Source: Aculops lycopersici
Lineage: Eukaryota; Arthropoda; Arachnida; Trombidiformes; Eriophyidae
Assembly (NCBI GenBank): GCA_015350385.1
Contig: WNKI01000004.1
Location: 1,512,061 to 1,576,060, forward strand
Length of the DNA: 64,000 nt
Direction: 5' to 3'
This document shows positions 9,397 to 34,099 of this stretch, piece after piece. Made by a program: the position numbers and the translations under genes. Numbering within the stretch: position 1 is the stretch's first letter; every line of letters begins with the position of its first letter. The notes beneath the pieces are model-generated. The model was not told the DNA's origin, did not search any database, and saw nothing but the letters and a program-made list of their open reading frames with translations.

Positions 9397-11172
9397 TTAA
9401 TCAGACTTTTTAACCTCGCTTTCAATCTCTTTTTTCTCACTTTCTGCTGTTGATCCTATTATATCCTCAACCTTCGGAAGTGGCCTATCTACACTAAATT
9501 CTAAGTTACCAATGTATCTCCTGCTAGCCCTGGCAACTGCCAATAGATCCTGCTTGGTATAAGGTTTCTCAGCTTCAGCATAGGTTTCCTCGCTGTTTGG
9601 TCTACTATCGGAAGAGTAAATAATTTTTCGTATAACCCATCTAAGTGGACGCCATGCATAATTATAAAGGAGCTCTTTCAGACCTTCATAAATCCAAGAG
9701 TTCCATAACTCTCGCCAGTCGATCATAACAGCAAATAGTAAAAAGAAGGCAGCAAGCCAGTTGTTTAGTCGCTTTCTGGTATGGTTGACGTAACGTTTCT
9801 TACTGTGACTGAAGTAACCTTCTTTTTTTACCAAATACCTCCGCTGCTCATGGTTGATCATTACTTTTCCGTTTGTGGGAGGGGCAAAATAATCAACAAG
9901 TTCCGTCTTGGTCGGTGATATAATATGGGATTTGAGGATATCCGGGATAAAAAACTTTCCCGTTGCTGTTTGTTTGTTTTCTATTATTGCCGCTATAAGT
10001 GCTTGACCATCATAGACCATTGAATCGATCATGTGTCCCCGCTTCATGCCTGTCCTAACAGTTATATGATCTATATAATGGCTTACTCTCGAAACTTGAA
10101 TCCATTCCTGCTTACTAGGCAACCAAATGTCAATCCTATGCGAATCATACTCATTGGCAATCATAGAGTCGAGGCTACAGTGAGTTAGTCGACAGGGTAA
10201 ATCTAGTGATTTGTATAGATTCCAAATAATATCACGAATACTATGGTATTCACTCATGGAGTATCGCTCAATTGATGGTGCCAAAGATAACAGGTGGACC
10301 GTCGGGTATTGAGTCACTTTTTTCTCATCCGAGTCGAACCAGTAAGAGCCCGATCTGTAACCTATACCGCTAGTGACGAGGCGGAAGGGGTTATTCGAGG
10401 AGATGTGTCCTAGGGTTGTTATGAATCCAACTAGCGCCTCTCTTGATGCATCCGTAAGGTGCAATGCGGTAACCCTTGTATCATCACCTAGGATCCTACA
10501 TGGATCGGTTGTGTAACTTTTGAGATCTTTTGAATTTACTGCCTCAACTAGGGCTGATTTTCCTAAAGCTAGACCGGATAGTGGGACAAAACCTTGAGCA
10601 GTCAGATTCTCTAAGAAATAATCATCTAGAGCTTGTTGCAATTTTGCTCCAATTCCAAAGTAATAATAACTATTTGGCCCCACAACTGACTTCGAATAAC
10701 AATTATTAATGTATGATAATTTTGTATGACTTAGAACTTTGGCTAGATTTTGTTGCTTCATGAAGTCTGATTTAACTTCGTCGAGAAGTTCATCTTCTTG
10801 GGGAACCCCTTTGCTAGATCTATTTGGAATATTGACTGCAATTGGCATAATCCTTTGCTCAATCTCATCCAACTCCTCGTGGATTTCTCTAATTTTCTCT
10901 TCATTTTCACCTTCTTTACTCTTCTCTAACCTTTGCTGTAGATCCTTCAAAGAGTTATATCTTGAGGATAGCTTGAGCAAATCCTCAAAGTCCGAATTAT
11001 TCACTTCGGCCTCAAAGATGGTCGGCAATCTTCGTCGAGCATGTGGCTTTAGCTGATCGATGTTCTTTGCTATCCGCTTGAAAAATTCTTTATTGTATCT
11101 GGGTTTAAATACTTGATGAACACGAGGATACTGTTGCTTACTGAATATTAGTGAAGAATAAAATCGATTCAT
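9397..11172 (-). CDS. Seryl-tRNA-synthetase-like mitochondrial protein (SLIMP-like, catalytically degenerate)
   Basis: The 591-residue protein begins with a Ser/Arg/Tyr-rich mitochondrial-type leader and a coiled coil at about 60-110, like the tRNA-binding arm of seryl-tRNA synthetase. The class II core follows: YYFGIGAKLQQALDDY, then LVTSGIGYRSG at the motif 2 position, LYKSLDLPCRLTHCS, ANEYDSHRIDIWLP, and EWIQVSRVSHYIDH. Motif 3 is recognisable (LIAAIIENKQ, then PDILKSHI) but lacks its GxGxxR arginine. The R-E-x-G motif 2 is also lost. It is therefore not expected to aminoacylate. Insect SLIMP is such a SerRS paralogue and acts in mitochondrial protein/DNA homeostasis. Odd: a C-terminal extension of about 130 residues carries a probable transmembrane helix (about 467-484). 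Confidence 0.72.
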   Translation of the reverse strand: MNRFYSSLIFSKQQYPRVHQVFKPRYNKEFFKRIAKNIDQLKPHARRRLPTIFEAEVNNSDFEDLLKLSSRYNSLKDLQQRLEKSKEGENEEKIREIHEELDEIEQRIMPIAVNIPNRSSKGVPQEDELLDEVKSDFMKQQNLAKVLSHTKLSYINNCYSKSVVGPNSYYYFGIGAKLQQALDDYFLENLTAQGFVPLSGLALGKSALVEAVNSKDLKSYTTDPCRILGDDTRVTALHLTDASREALVGFITTLGHISSNNPFRLVTSGIGYRSGSYWFDSDEKKVTQYPTVHLLSLAPSIERYSMSEYHSIRDIIWNLYKSLDLPCRLTHCSLDSMIANEYDSHRIDIWLPSKQEWIQVSRVSHYIDHITVRTGMKRGHMIDSMVYDGQALIAAIIENKQTATGKFFIPDILKSHIISPTKTELVDYFAPPTNGKVMINHEQRRYLVKKEGYFSHSKKRYVNHTRKRLNNWLAAFFLLFAVMIDWRELWNSWIYEGLKELLYNYAWRPLRWVIRKIIYSSDSRPNSEETYAEAEKPYTKQDLLAVARASRRYIGNLEFSVDRPLPKVEDIIGSTAESEKKEIESEVKKSD

Positions 11173-11454
11173 AGTATCAGTTTGAAGAAGAACGAGATAA
11201 TTATAAGCTTTAGAAAATTGAATGTTTGTTTATTTGTGGATACCACGTGCGCATGGCGCAAATGAGGCGGCTTGCCAGATCGCATACAGTCCGCATCTAA
11301 CCTATCAAGGTTTCATTCCACAAGCTATATAAACTTATTATTTGACAGGACTAGTAAATAAGTTCATCATTTCCAAGTTCACTGTCAGCATCACCGGAGG
11401 CACAAGCCTCAACCAAGACTCCAACCTTTTGAGGAATACGGAGAAGTTTACAGC

Positions 11455-12213
11455 CTATGGTTGCATTCTTAAAGCACCATCAAGTCTTATGATTTCACCA
11501 TTCAACATGGGGTTTTCAATGATAGTTTGGACTAGGTGACCATACTCCAGCGGGTCACCGAGACGCGATGGACATGGCACTGTGGCGGCCAGTTGGATTC
11601 GGACTTTCTCCGGTAATGACTGAAGCATTGGTGTGTTAAAGAGGCCAGGTGCAATAGTGACACACCTCACACCTGCGTTTGAAAGATCACGGGCAATGGC
11701 AAGTGTCATGCCGTTTACTGCTCCCTTACTGGCTGCATAGGCTGCCTGGCCAATTTGACCATCATATGAGGCCACTGAGGACGTCATGATAATAACACCC
11801 TTTTGACCGCCGTTCATTTCATTCTTAATCAAATGTGGACAAGCTAGACGGGCAACATTGAAGGTGCCCACAGTGTTGACCTCCAGAACTTTGCGAAATG
11901 AATCTAGAGCATGGGTTCTCTCCTTTCGATGATCGTAGATCCTGGTGGCGACTGCAACGCCGGCACAGTTCACCACAGCGGTGATATTTCCAAATTTAGC
12001 CTCACATTGCTCTAGTGCCGACTTGACATCTTGCTCGGATGTTACATCACCCTCGAGGCTCATGAGCTTGTCATGAGTAAATTCTCCTTTCTTAAGGTCG
12101 AATGCCACAACTCCCTTGACTCCCTGGTCGATAAGACGACGGACAGTTCCATTTCCAAGTCCCGAGGAGCCGCCGGTGACAAAGGCAACGGTGTTTTTGA
12201 TACTATTGAGCAT
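11455..12213 (-). CDS. HSD17B10: 3-hydroxyacyl-CoA dehydrogenase type 2 / 17beta-HSD10
   Basis: The 252-residue short-chain dehydrogenase has the Rossmann motif TGGSSGLG near the start, NCAG (NxAG) in strand 4, the catalytic Ser (TSSVASYDGQIG) and the Y-x-x-x-K pair in AAYAASKGAV. The ending PCPSRLGDPLEYGHLV and NGEIIRLDGALRM is characteristic of HSD17B10 (Drosophila scully). The enzyme oxidises branched-chain 3-hydroxyacyl-CoA in mitochondria, and in animals it is also the SDR subunit of mitochondrial RNase P. Full length (human 261), single exon. It lies between the SLIMP-like gene and a P450 transcribed the other way. Confidence 0.95.
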   Translation of the reverse strand: MLNSIKNTVAFVTGGSSGLGNGTVRRLIDQGVKGVVAFDLKKGEFTHDKLMSLEGDVTSEQDVKSALEQCEAKFGNITAVVNCAGVAVATRIYDHRKERTHALDSFRKVLEVNTVGTFNVARLACPHLIKNEMNGGQKGVIIMTSSVASYDGQIGQAAYAASKGAVNGMTLAIARDLSNAGVRCVTIAPGLFNTPMLQSLPEKVRIQLAATVPCPSRLGDPLEYGHLVQTIIENPMLNGEIIRLDGALRMQP

Positions 12214-12507
12214 GATTGATTATTGATCCCTCAATCTATAACTTGATGATTCACAATTGATGTCTTTATATGATTTTTCTAATAGCGATAATTGGATACA
12301 GTAATCTGATATTAGATAATAGTTTGAGGCTCGACTCAACTCAGCTCGACTTGACTCCCACTATGAACTTTCATGTGTGTGAGTAAAAAACAACATTCGT
12401 ACAAAGAAGAAGTACCGTAGCGCCATCTCTGTGGCCCAGATTTTATCTCATTCTTCATGATATCAAATTCCAACTCTAGAGTCTCATCAATTTATCTGTA
12501 CTTCCTA

Positions 12508-12741
12508 TCAGATAGGAAATTCTAATACTAATGGTTGATTCAATAACCAAGCTAGCTGGCGAGTAATCCAACTATGATTGATTCGCAAATTTTTATCTGA
12601 TTGCTCCACTAAAAGTGCATTGTCTTGTTGTTTGAGATGCCAATAGGCGATATGATCTCCTTCGTCTCTTATCCGCCCTCCGAAATTCAACTTGCCTGGA
12701 TTAATGATCTGGTCATTAAACTCGAATCTGATGTTTGTCAT
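12508..12741 (-). CDS. Small hypothetical protein, divergent from the P450
   Basis: From the ATG at 12741 this frame gives 77 residues of mixed, non-repetitive composition (Trp, Asn and Ile present; no low complexity), ending in PLVLEFPI. The frame extends upstream to 12804 over the P450 start. It has no recognised domain, signal peptide or membrane helix. Its balanced composition suggests it could be real, but the short length and lack of a known family keep it tentative. It could equally be an exon of a larger gene or a chance ORF. Confidence 0.25.
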   Translation of the reverse strand: MTNIRFEFNDQIINPGKLNFGGRIRDEGDHIAYWHLKQQDNALLVEQSDKNLRINHSWITRQLAWLLNQPLVLEFPI

Positions 12742-12775
12742 TGAGGCATTTATATTTTTGCGAGACTGAGGGCAT

Positions 12776-14488
12776 ATGATTATCTCAACTTGGCTTTTGT
12801 ACACCTATTATTTCGATATGGACACACTCAAGGGCATTCTTGGCCCTCTTCCGTTGCCGGTAATATTGGCACCTATCGCCACAGTCTTGGCCATCAGATT
12901 GTATTTGAAACTTAGCAAGGCATACGGATTTTGGTCTGAGCAAGGCGTTAAAGGACAATGGACAATTCCCTACTTGGGTCCACTCTTCGCCATGTTGACA
13001 GCGGATAGGTTGGAAGGAGAACGCCAAAGAAGGGATAATTATGGTAAAATTTACGTGCAGCCAGCAATAGATGGCCAACCACGTCTAGTCGTCTGTGATC
13101 CGGAGGTTATCAGACAGATCCTCGTCAAAGATTTCGATATCTTCACCGACCACATGATGCCACCCTATCCTAACAAGTACCAATCTAATTTCCTTGTATG
13201 GCTCAAGGGTGACCATTGGAAGATGGTGCGGGGGTTAATGACGCCCTCATTTACGAGCGGCAAGATCAAGCGGATGTTTAGATTTTTGCAAGGTTGTGCC
13301 GACGATTTGGTGGAACATTTTAACGAGCAACTATCATTGGGTGGGCAGAGGAAGCAGGCAATTGTAAAATTAGCGGACATTTACGGTATGTTTACAGCCG
13401 ATGGCATAACCACCTGTGGCTATGGGCTCAAGTTGAAGCGCGAATCGGGCGATACAAACATTCAAACTGCAGCGACGAGGAATGATTTTGTCAAGTGCAT
13501 GATGAATATTTTGCACACAAACCTTTGGCGCCTCCTGTATCCAGCTTTCCTGCCCAAGTTCCTGCTAAAACTCATTGATTTCTCACTAGCACCAAACGAT
13601 AAATATGAGCCAATGATTCAGCGAGTCAATGGGATCGTTGAGCGCCGCCGACAGAGCAACCTGGAGGGCCGATATGACGACCTGTTGCAAATGTTAGTCG
13701 ATGCAAATTTAGACGATAAATTGGAATTGAACGAGCTGGATACGGCCGAGAATCATCACGCCGGTTTGACTCACGAGGAGCTGAGAAAAGATCACGAGAA
13801 AATGGTCGAGAGTGTAACGAAGGCCGGCCGGTCCAAATTGAGCGACATGGAGGTCTTAAGTGAGGCAGCGTTTATTTTGGTTGCAGGTATGGACACAACA
13901 AGAATTCTCCTAACAAATTGCACCTATTGCCTTGCGTTTCATCCCAAGATTCAAGAGAAGCTTTACGAAGAATTGAAGTCAATCGCCGAGAGGGATCCGG
14001 AGAACGAGAAAAATTATGCTTTCACCTACGAAGCAATCACATCTTGCCATTATTTAGACGCTGTCATCTCGGAAAGTTTACGTCTCTTTCCTCCTGTCAT
14101 CCAAACGAGTCGGGTAGCGGGAGGAGATTATAAGATCGAAAAGTACAATGTCACCGTTCCAAAGGGATCTCTTGTTTCGGCTGGCGTTTACGCGGTTCAC
14201 ACTGACCCCGACTTTTGGTATAAGCCGCTAAAATTTGATCCCGATCGCTTTATGCCAGGCAACAAGGAGAAGATTGTTTCCGGTTCGTATCTTCCCTTTG
14301 GACTGGGACCACGCCACTGTATCGGAATGCGATTTAGCCTAACCGAAGCCAAGATTGGTCTTGCTAAAACAATAATGCACTTTAAATTCTCACCCAGACC
14401 TGGCTCGGTGTTTCCGCCAAAACCAGCGGCTCGTCTGACTCTTCTAGCTCTAAAAGACACACGAGTCAAGATAGAGGCACGAGTTTAG
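12776..14488 (+). CDS. Cytochrome P450, CYP3-clan type
   Basis: The 570-residue protein (557 from the second ATG at 12815) has an N-terminal membrane anchor rich in Leu/Pro (GPLPLPVILAPIATVLAI). It also has the C-helix WKMVRG with TPSFTSGK, the I-helix AGMDTT oxygen-activation motif near residue 370, the ESLRLFPP ExxR motif near 431, the FDPDRFMP PERF motif, and the haem loop PFGLGPRHCIG with the cysteine ligand near 515. All key P450 residues are present, so it should be an active ER monooxygenase. The TPSF and haem-loop patterns point to the CYP3 clan (CYP6/CYP9/CYP392-like in arthropods), often involved in xenobiotic metabolism. The segment between I-helix and haem is uninterrupted and there is no intron. 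Confidence 0.93.
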   Translation: MIISTWLLYTYYFDMDTLKGILGPLPLPVILAPIATVLAIRLYLKLSKAYGFWSEQGVKGQWTIPYLGPLFAMLTADRLEGERQRRDNYGKIYVQPAIDGQPRLVVCDPEVIRQILVKDFDIFTDHMMPPYPNKYQSNFLVWLKGDHWKMVRGLMTPSFTSGKIKRMFRFLQGCADDLVEHFNEQLSLGGQRKQAIVKLADIYGMFTADGITTCGYGLKLKRESGDTNIQTAATRNDFVKCMMNILHTNLWRLLYPAFLPKFLLKLIDFSLAPNDKYEPMIQRVNGIVERRRQSNLEGRYDDLLQMLVDANLDDKLELNELDTAENHHAGLTHEELRKDHEKMVESVTKAGRSKLSDMEVLSEAAFILVAGMDTTRILLTNCTYCLAFHPKIQEKLYEELKSIAERDPENEKNYAFTYEAITSCHYLDAVISESLRLFPPVIQTSRVAGGDYKIEKYNVTVPKGSLVSAGVYAVHTDPDFWYKPLKFDPDRFMPGNKEKIVSGSYLPFGLGPRHCIGMRFSLTEAKIGLAKTIMHFKFSPRPGSVFPPKPAARLTLLALKDTRVKIEARV

Positions 14489-14586
14489 ATGAAGTTGGAG
14501 TTTTTTGTTTTCATTCTCATTTTTTGATATCAAGAAATAAGATGAAACTCAAACAGGTGCCTGTGTGGGTACAACAACGAAATGAA

Positions 14587-14592
14587 TTTATT
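14587..14592 (-). terminator. Poly(A) signal of the LGR gene
   Basis: TTTATT on the plus strand reads AATAAA on the minus strand, 8 bases past the stop codon. The convergent P450 gene ends about 100 bases away. Confidence 0.5.
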
Positions 14593-14599
14593 ATTGAAA

Positions 14600-29015
<14,416 letters not shown>

Positions 29016-29046
29016 CTCTCCAAACTCTTCGAAACTCTCGGGGATA

Positions 29047-30854
29047 CTGAAAATAACAGCAACAATGACATTGGGACTGACTAAAAATCTCAACTATTAC
29101 TCTCGACTTCCGCTCTCATTTGACCCAGATCAATCGCTGATTGACTTCGCTTCTCTCTCTCTCTCTCTATCTCCTTGTGTATCTATAAGGAAACTTTCGT
29201 CTCTTGCACTTGTCTCGCTCCCGAATATCAAGCTCATACTGACTGATCGGTAAATCTTGTGAATGAATGCAAAGGTAGTGGTAGTAGAATTGATGCTGCT
29301 GGAGAGGATGAAGAGAGCAAATATAATGAGCTACGAGTGGACTTGTGGTGGAACGGAAGTTGATGATTATCATGATGATTTCTATTAGACCTAGTGCTCT
29401 TTTGTATGTGATCTCTCTGGCCACTATATATCAATTCAAAGTTGGAAATAACAGAGTTGGCGGCGGCGGCGGCGGCGGTGGTGGTGGTTGTGGTAGTTAC
29501 GGTGGCGGTGGCCCCGAAGTTTTTGTGCCCGAAGAATTCGGGTTAGTGCAATATAATCCGTATCTAAATCTTCTACTTCTTCCACGCCCTCGTCTTCTTG
29601 TTGTTCTTTCGTAAACTTCTTGTTTTCATTGATCTTTTGCGGTTGTTATTTTCATCATGCGTATAACTTGCAATCACCTGATAGCTGCAGCATTAGTAGT
29701 GCTAGTAGTAGTGGTAATAGGGGCAGCAGCAACAGTAGTTCAGTTAATGAGTAGCGTAGGTGTAATATTATTATTGTTATTGCTGCCACTGCTGTTGTTG
29801 TTGCTTAGGCTGCCGCTCTTTGTGTCTTATGACCTAATACGCTGACCATCGCCGCTAATCGCTGATTGATTTCGCTATACAACCAACGTGCCCAGGGCGA
29901 TAGTGACGACAAGTCCACAGCCACTGTCTGCACCCCTTATGGCCACTAGAATAACTCTGAAATTCAATTTGAACCAAGAGAGACACAAAGACAATGCCAG
30001 CTAAACAAACTAAATATGACATGCGCGCGGAACGCGCGCTGAGACGATTGGCTGGCAAGCTAGTTAGCTTGCCATTGCTGGCGCCATCTTGACTCAACGA
30101 CGAGCAACTCCGTTACTTATTCAGCCCACATCTTTACTGGCGAGCGCCTAGCGCTTGATCAGATCGTCGTATGTATCAAATTTCAAAGATGAAATGCAAG
30201 AGGGGGAAAAAAGAGAAAAATTCAGTGAAGAAATTTGATTTCGTCGCCAATATTTAGCTCCGAAGGCAAGGGGCTTTAATTGATCACTAGCTGGAAACTT
30301 CGTTATTGTTGTGGTTTCTCTCTTGAAATCTGATACTATTATTACTCTCATATTGCTCTTATTCGCAAGCTTATTTCTATCTTTTCGATTGCAACCAGAG
30401 GCTTTAAGGAAAAATACAACTACAACATGAAAAGTTCCACCAATCAGTCGGCCGACAGATTTACCATTGGAGTAGGGCCAATAAGGTAAGGCCAACTGCG
30501 TGAGGCTAGAAATCTCACGTGTTTTTCGCATTATGTCTCTCAACGAAATGAGAGTCCCTAAACTGTAAAACTTTTTTCATTGTTGCCTCTTTGGCTTTGG
30601 CTGCATATTATTACTATTGTTAGACTGTGATTAGATTAAATCCAACTTGACTGCCTATGTTTGCCATGGCCACATCCTGTCTCCAGCTATTTATAATCTT
30701 AAATCCGGCCAGGAAATCGCTATAGCCATAGCAACTGACCAAGTTGCCTTCGTGCTAAAAATTCGTACATTAAAATAGCGCCGTCCGTTAGTATTGCCAA
30801 TGTTAATAGTATTACAAAAACAAGAATTATAATAGAGAATCATAGTGATAATAT
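29047..30854. other. LGR 5' region and nicotinamidase upstream region
   Basis: It holds the upstream 5' UTR intron/promoter of the LGR gene, a (CT)n tract near 29152-29170 and a (GGC)n/(GGT)n tract at 29459-29490. GCGC-rich words occur near 30020-30160. ORFs here are low-complexity and not supported. Confidence 0.45.
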
Positions 30855-32093
30855 ATGCAAAACAATCCCAAGATGCCTATCAAGTCGGCCGAACTGACCG
30901 ACTGGCAATCGAGTTTTGAGCAACAAAGTTGGTTTGATAACTATACAAACGAAGAGGGAACCGGCATCAAATTTACACAATTCCAAGATTTTCTAGACGA
31001 TACCATATACAAATTTTTTGCAAGATTTCCAAAACCAATCACCAATAGTGACCCGAACAAAGAGCACGATGCCACTGTTAACAAATTTACATACCAACAA
31101 GAAATACAATTGTTCAAATTGTTCGACACCAAAAATGACCACCTTATTGATCGTGAGGAGTTTGCTCACTTGTGTCAAAGTTGGCTTGATAAAACCTATC
31201 ACCACGCTTGTGCACTTGTTGTTGTGGATGTGCAGAATGATTTTATCGACGGTTCACTCGCTCTAATCAATGGGCCAGCTGGACAGGATGGTAGTGAGGT
31301 TGTACCAGTTATCAACAAGTTGCTGGACACTTGTAAGTTTGATCTTGTTGCATACACACTCGACTGGCATCCAGCTGATCACATAGGATTCCATGAGAAC
31401 CTCTACTTGAGGAAGTATCAGCTGAAGTTGGCGGATGCTAATCAGCAACAATCACAAACAAATGGCAATGAAAATGAAAATAATAACAGTAATGGTGATG
31501 ACCACAATGACGAGCAAGCGAGTAAATTCAAGCTCAAGAGATTGGTGCCAAAAGCCAACGTCTTTGACATCGTTCTCTTTGATGAGGGCCGAATGGAGCA
31601 AAAGTTGTGGCCCATTCATTGTGTTCAGAATTCCTGGGGTGCCCAATTGCACCCGAAGTTACGTAAGCTGCCCAATGCCATCTATGTGGAAAAAGGAACC
31701 TTATCGCATGTTGATGCATACAGTGCCTTCTGGGACAACATGCACCTGAACGAAACCGGCCTCAGGTCAGAGTTACAATCTCGAAAAATTACAGACGTCT
31801 TCTTTTGCGGGTTGGCCTTGGATTATTGTGTTGCAGCTAGCGCCATGGATTCAGTCAAGACAGGTTTCGTGACGTTTGTGGTGGAGGATGCATGTCGTGG
31901 GATTGACACTGTTGAGATCCGAAAGCGAAAGGAGGAGATGATTGCTAGCGGCATATTAATTGTTGATAGTGGCTTTATTAATGACTATCTGTCAATGAAT
32001 AATGTAGATGGCAGTGGCTCTATATGCGATAGTAGAGTTGATAGTTCATTGATAATGAGCATTTGTTACAGAAGAGCGTTTGCAGTGAATTGA
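30855..32093 (+). CDS. Naam: Nicotinamidase with N-terminal EF-hand (Naam-type)
   Basis: The 412-residue protein joins an EF-hand-like region (FDTKNDHLIDREEF near residue 90) to an isochorismatase-fold nicotinamidase. The catalytic triad is visible: Asp in VVDVQNDF (near 122), Lys in VEKGT (near 278) and Cys in ALDYCV (near 324). The metal-site DWHPADH is near 175. The enzyme deamidates nicotinamide to nicotinic acid in the NAD+ salvage route used by insects and other invertebrates but not by vertebrates. The Asn/Gln/Asp-rich insert at about 196-220 is a local expansion. The C-terminal 30 residues are not conserved in type. No intron is seen. Confidence 0.95.
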   Translation: MQNNPKMPIKSAELTDWQSSFEQQSWFDNYTNEEGTGIKFTQFQDFLDDTIYKFFARFPKPITNSDPNKEHDATVNKFTYQQEIQLFKLFDTKNDHLIDREEFAHLCQSWLDKTYHHACALVVVDVQNDFIDGSLALINGPAGQDGSEVVPVINKLLDTCKFDLVAYTLDWHPADHIGFHENLYLRKYQLKLADANQQQSQTNGNENENNNSNGDDHNDEQASKFKLKRLVPKANVFDIVLFDEGRMEQKLWPIHCVQNSWGAQLHPKLRKLPNAIYVEKGTLSHVDAYSAFWDNMHLNETGLRSELQSRKITDVFFCGLALDYCVAASAMDSVKTGFVTFVVEDACRGIDTVEIRKRKEEMIASGILIVDSGFINDYLSMNNVDGSGSICDSRVDSSLIMSICYRRAFAVN

Positions 32094-32301
32094 GAACTTG
32101 AATTGGATCGTTTGACGATAGTTGTGGTCACAGGTGATGTAATATACTTAAATGAGGTTACTTTGTTGCTATTATCATTGTTGTCGTTGTAATAGTTGTT
32201 GTTGCCTTATTCTTATTGTCTTTGGCTACTTATTCGTCGAATGATTCCTAGTTATGATTACGATGATGATAGATCTGTGTTGTTAAAATTTCGGACGTGT
32301 T

Positions 32302-33393
32302 TCAGGATGATGATGACGTCAATTTTGCACCCTCTATGGGGCCTCTCTTATCGAACCACTTGAGATTACCGACGAGAAAATCAATCACTTGTTGTGGGTG
32401 AAAGATGCGCATTATCTCCAGGGGAACTTTCTCAATTTTTTCGAGGCCGTGCCATTTGACTAGCAGGTAAATTCCATTATCGTCTAGGGTAGCGCCAAGA
32501 AATTCTTTAAGACAGAGCTTGCGGCGGTTGATTGTCTCTTTCCACTTCACGTCATCGAGTGTCTCCTCTGAATGATTTGAGGAGGCATCATAATCCACTG
32601 TGGTTGAGGACGAATCCGAGGAATCGTCTTGTGACGAGGCAGTTGAACCTATTTCTACAAGCTCTACGTTGCTCTGCGTTCTGGCGCTAGCGACCCATGG
32701 GTTCGCCGGGCGTCGCGGTCTTAGCGTTTGGCGTCTCTGGCTAACAGGCTGTTCATTAGTGGCTGAACCCGACGACAGAGAGACGGTTCCAGACGTTGTC
32801 GAGGAGGAGGGTGAGGAGGTTAATAGTTGTGAGGCGCCTCGGCGAACGGCCGGTTTTATAATGGACGAAGCATCCGAATCTGTCGATTGGGTTGAGGCTC
32901 GAGTTTTTTTCGTAAGTGGTGGTTTCCCTCTTCTTTTGGGTGTGGTGCTTTGACTCCTACTTCCACCGTTTCTGGCTCGAGTGGCTCTTGCACCACTGTT
33001 ATTGGCGCCCCGACTTGTGCTCGGTTGTGGTTGGCTAGCGGATTGAGAGGATCGATTTAATATTGCTAAGCGAGCCGGTGTAGCTCCAGCTGCCCTCCTG
33101 AACTTTCTGATCAATGCCTTGCAATCACAATTTGATTCGGGTTCCCAAGTTGGAGGGCCATCCCAATTTTTCCATTCTAATAGGAACTCTGTTTCGCCTG
33201 TGTCTTCATTTACTCGTTCCTCAATAACCTGCTTCACTTCCCAAGTGATAGGTTCCTCCTCCTCCTCATCGCCCCCGCCTTCCAGTTGCTCACGGGAACT
33301 TTCAATAATTACATCTGGTATGGCAACCTGAAGATCCGAATCAGGAAGCCCCGAATGACTCGGTCCGGCCACCTGGTCGTCGCGATATTCCAT
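32302..33393 (-). CDS. HP1-family chromobox protein (chromodomain plus chromoshadow domain)
   Basis: The 363-residue protein has an acidic patch (DEEEEE), a chromodomain at 51-100 (WEVKQVIEER, TEFLLEWKNW, TWEPESNCDC) and a long Ser/Thr/Arg-rich hinge of about 190 residues. A chromoshadow domain follows at about 290-345 (LKEFLGATLDDNGIYLLVKW, then VIDFLVGNLKW). HP1 proteins bind H3K9-methylated histones and dimerise through the shadow domain to recruit partners with PxVxL motifs. The three cage positions appear as Trp51, Trp74 and Trp77 instead of the common Tyr/Trp/Tyr or Phe set. The hinge is longer than in HP1a (206 residues in all), so a fast-evolving HP1 paralogue is likely. Which one is uncertain. 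Confidence 0.9.
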   Translation of the reverse strand: MEYRDDQVAGPSHSGLPDSDLQVAIPDVIIESSREQLEGGGDEEEEEPITWEVKQVIEERVNEDTGETEFLLEWKNWDGPPTWEPESNCDCKALIRKFRRAAGATPARLAILNRSSQSASQPQPSTSRGANNSGARATRARNGGSRSQSTTPKRRGKPPLTKKTRASTQSTDSDASSIIKPAVRRGASQLLTSSPSSSTTSGTVSLSSGSATNEQPVSQRRQTLRPRRPANPWVASARTQSNVELVEIGSTASSQDDSSDSSSTTVDYDASSNHSEETLDDVKWKETINRRKLCLKEFLGATLDDNGIYLLVKWHGLEKIEKVPLEIMRIFHPQQVIDFLVGNLKWFDKRGPIEGAKLTSSSS

Positions 33394-34099
33394 CTAAACT
33401 AGACAATTGGTTAAAAAGAGTCGATTTCAGTAATGATAATAATCTATTTGATTAAATAATAATATAAATAACAACATTGGGAACATCCATTGGGCAACTC
33501 AGCAACCGAAACAGAGTCACAACACTCACTAGTCGGGGAAAAAGTGAGCTGAGCGTGATTTGCACGCGCGGATCTAAAATGGCTCATGGAGTTTTATGGG
33601 AGCGAACAACAAAATGGATCCACTCCTTTGAGAGATCGGACCTGGATTAAGTACAAAGTTGACCGTTGGCGGCGCTACTGGCGCCAGCAACAGCGGCATC
33701 GACGGCAGTTGCGGTGCCAACCATCGGCACGTTGGCGAGATGGACGCTTGTGCGTCTGTTTGTCTGTGCGTGGCCGACTCAACCAACCACGTTAAATGGC
33801 GCCGGGCTTCAATTGGCGTGCGTTCGTCTGTGCGTCTGTCAAGTGTGAGTCGCATGCCACCGTCGTCGTCGTTGTCGGCGCCACCACCGTCGCCGACAAC
33901 GACGATGCCACGAGGTGTCTGGCGCGCCGCATTCTTTATTGTGTCTCCAAGTATCTATTCATATTTCACAAAATTATTACATACAACTCCTCATTGAGGT
34001 AATTAAATATTTTCTGTCGATTAATTACATGCTTAGCTTTAAGTTAATTTAGCATATTTAAAGTGGGATACTTACTAAACTAACTTAGCAGCCAACAAT
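33394..34099. other. Divergent promoter region between the HP1-like gene and the 34100 ORF
   Basis: CpG-rich (about 33540-33930) with repeated CGTC, GGCGCC and TGGCG words, then AT-rich near 34000. The overlapping short ORFs on both strands look like chance in CpG-rich DNA. Confidence 0.45.

Noticed and set aside
29345..29614. Gly-rich 89-codon ORF
   Set aside because: It arises from a GGC/GGT repeat in the LGR upstream region; there is no signal of selection or a family.
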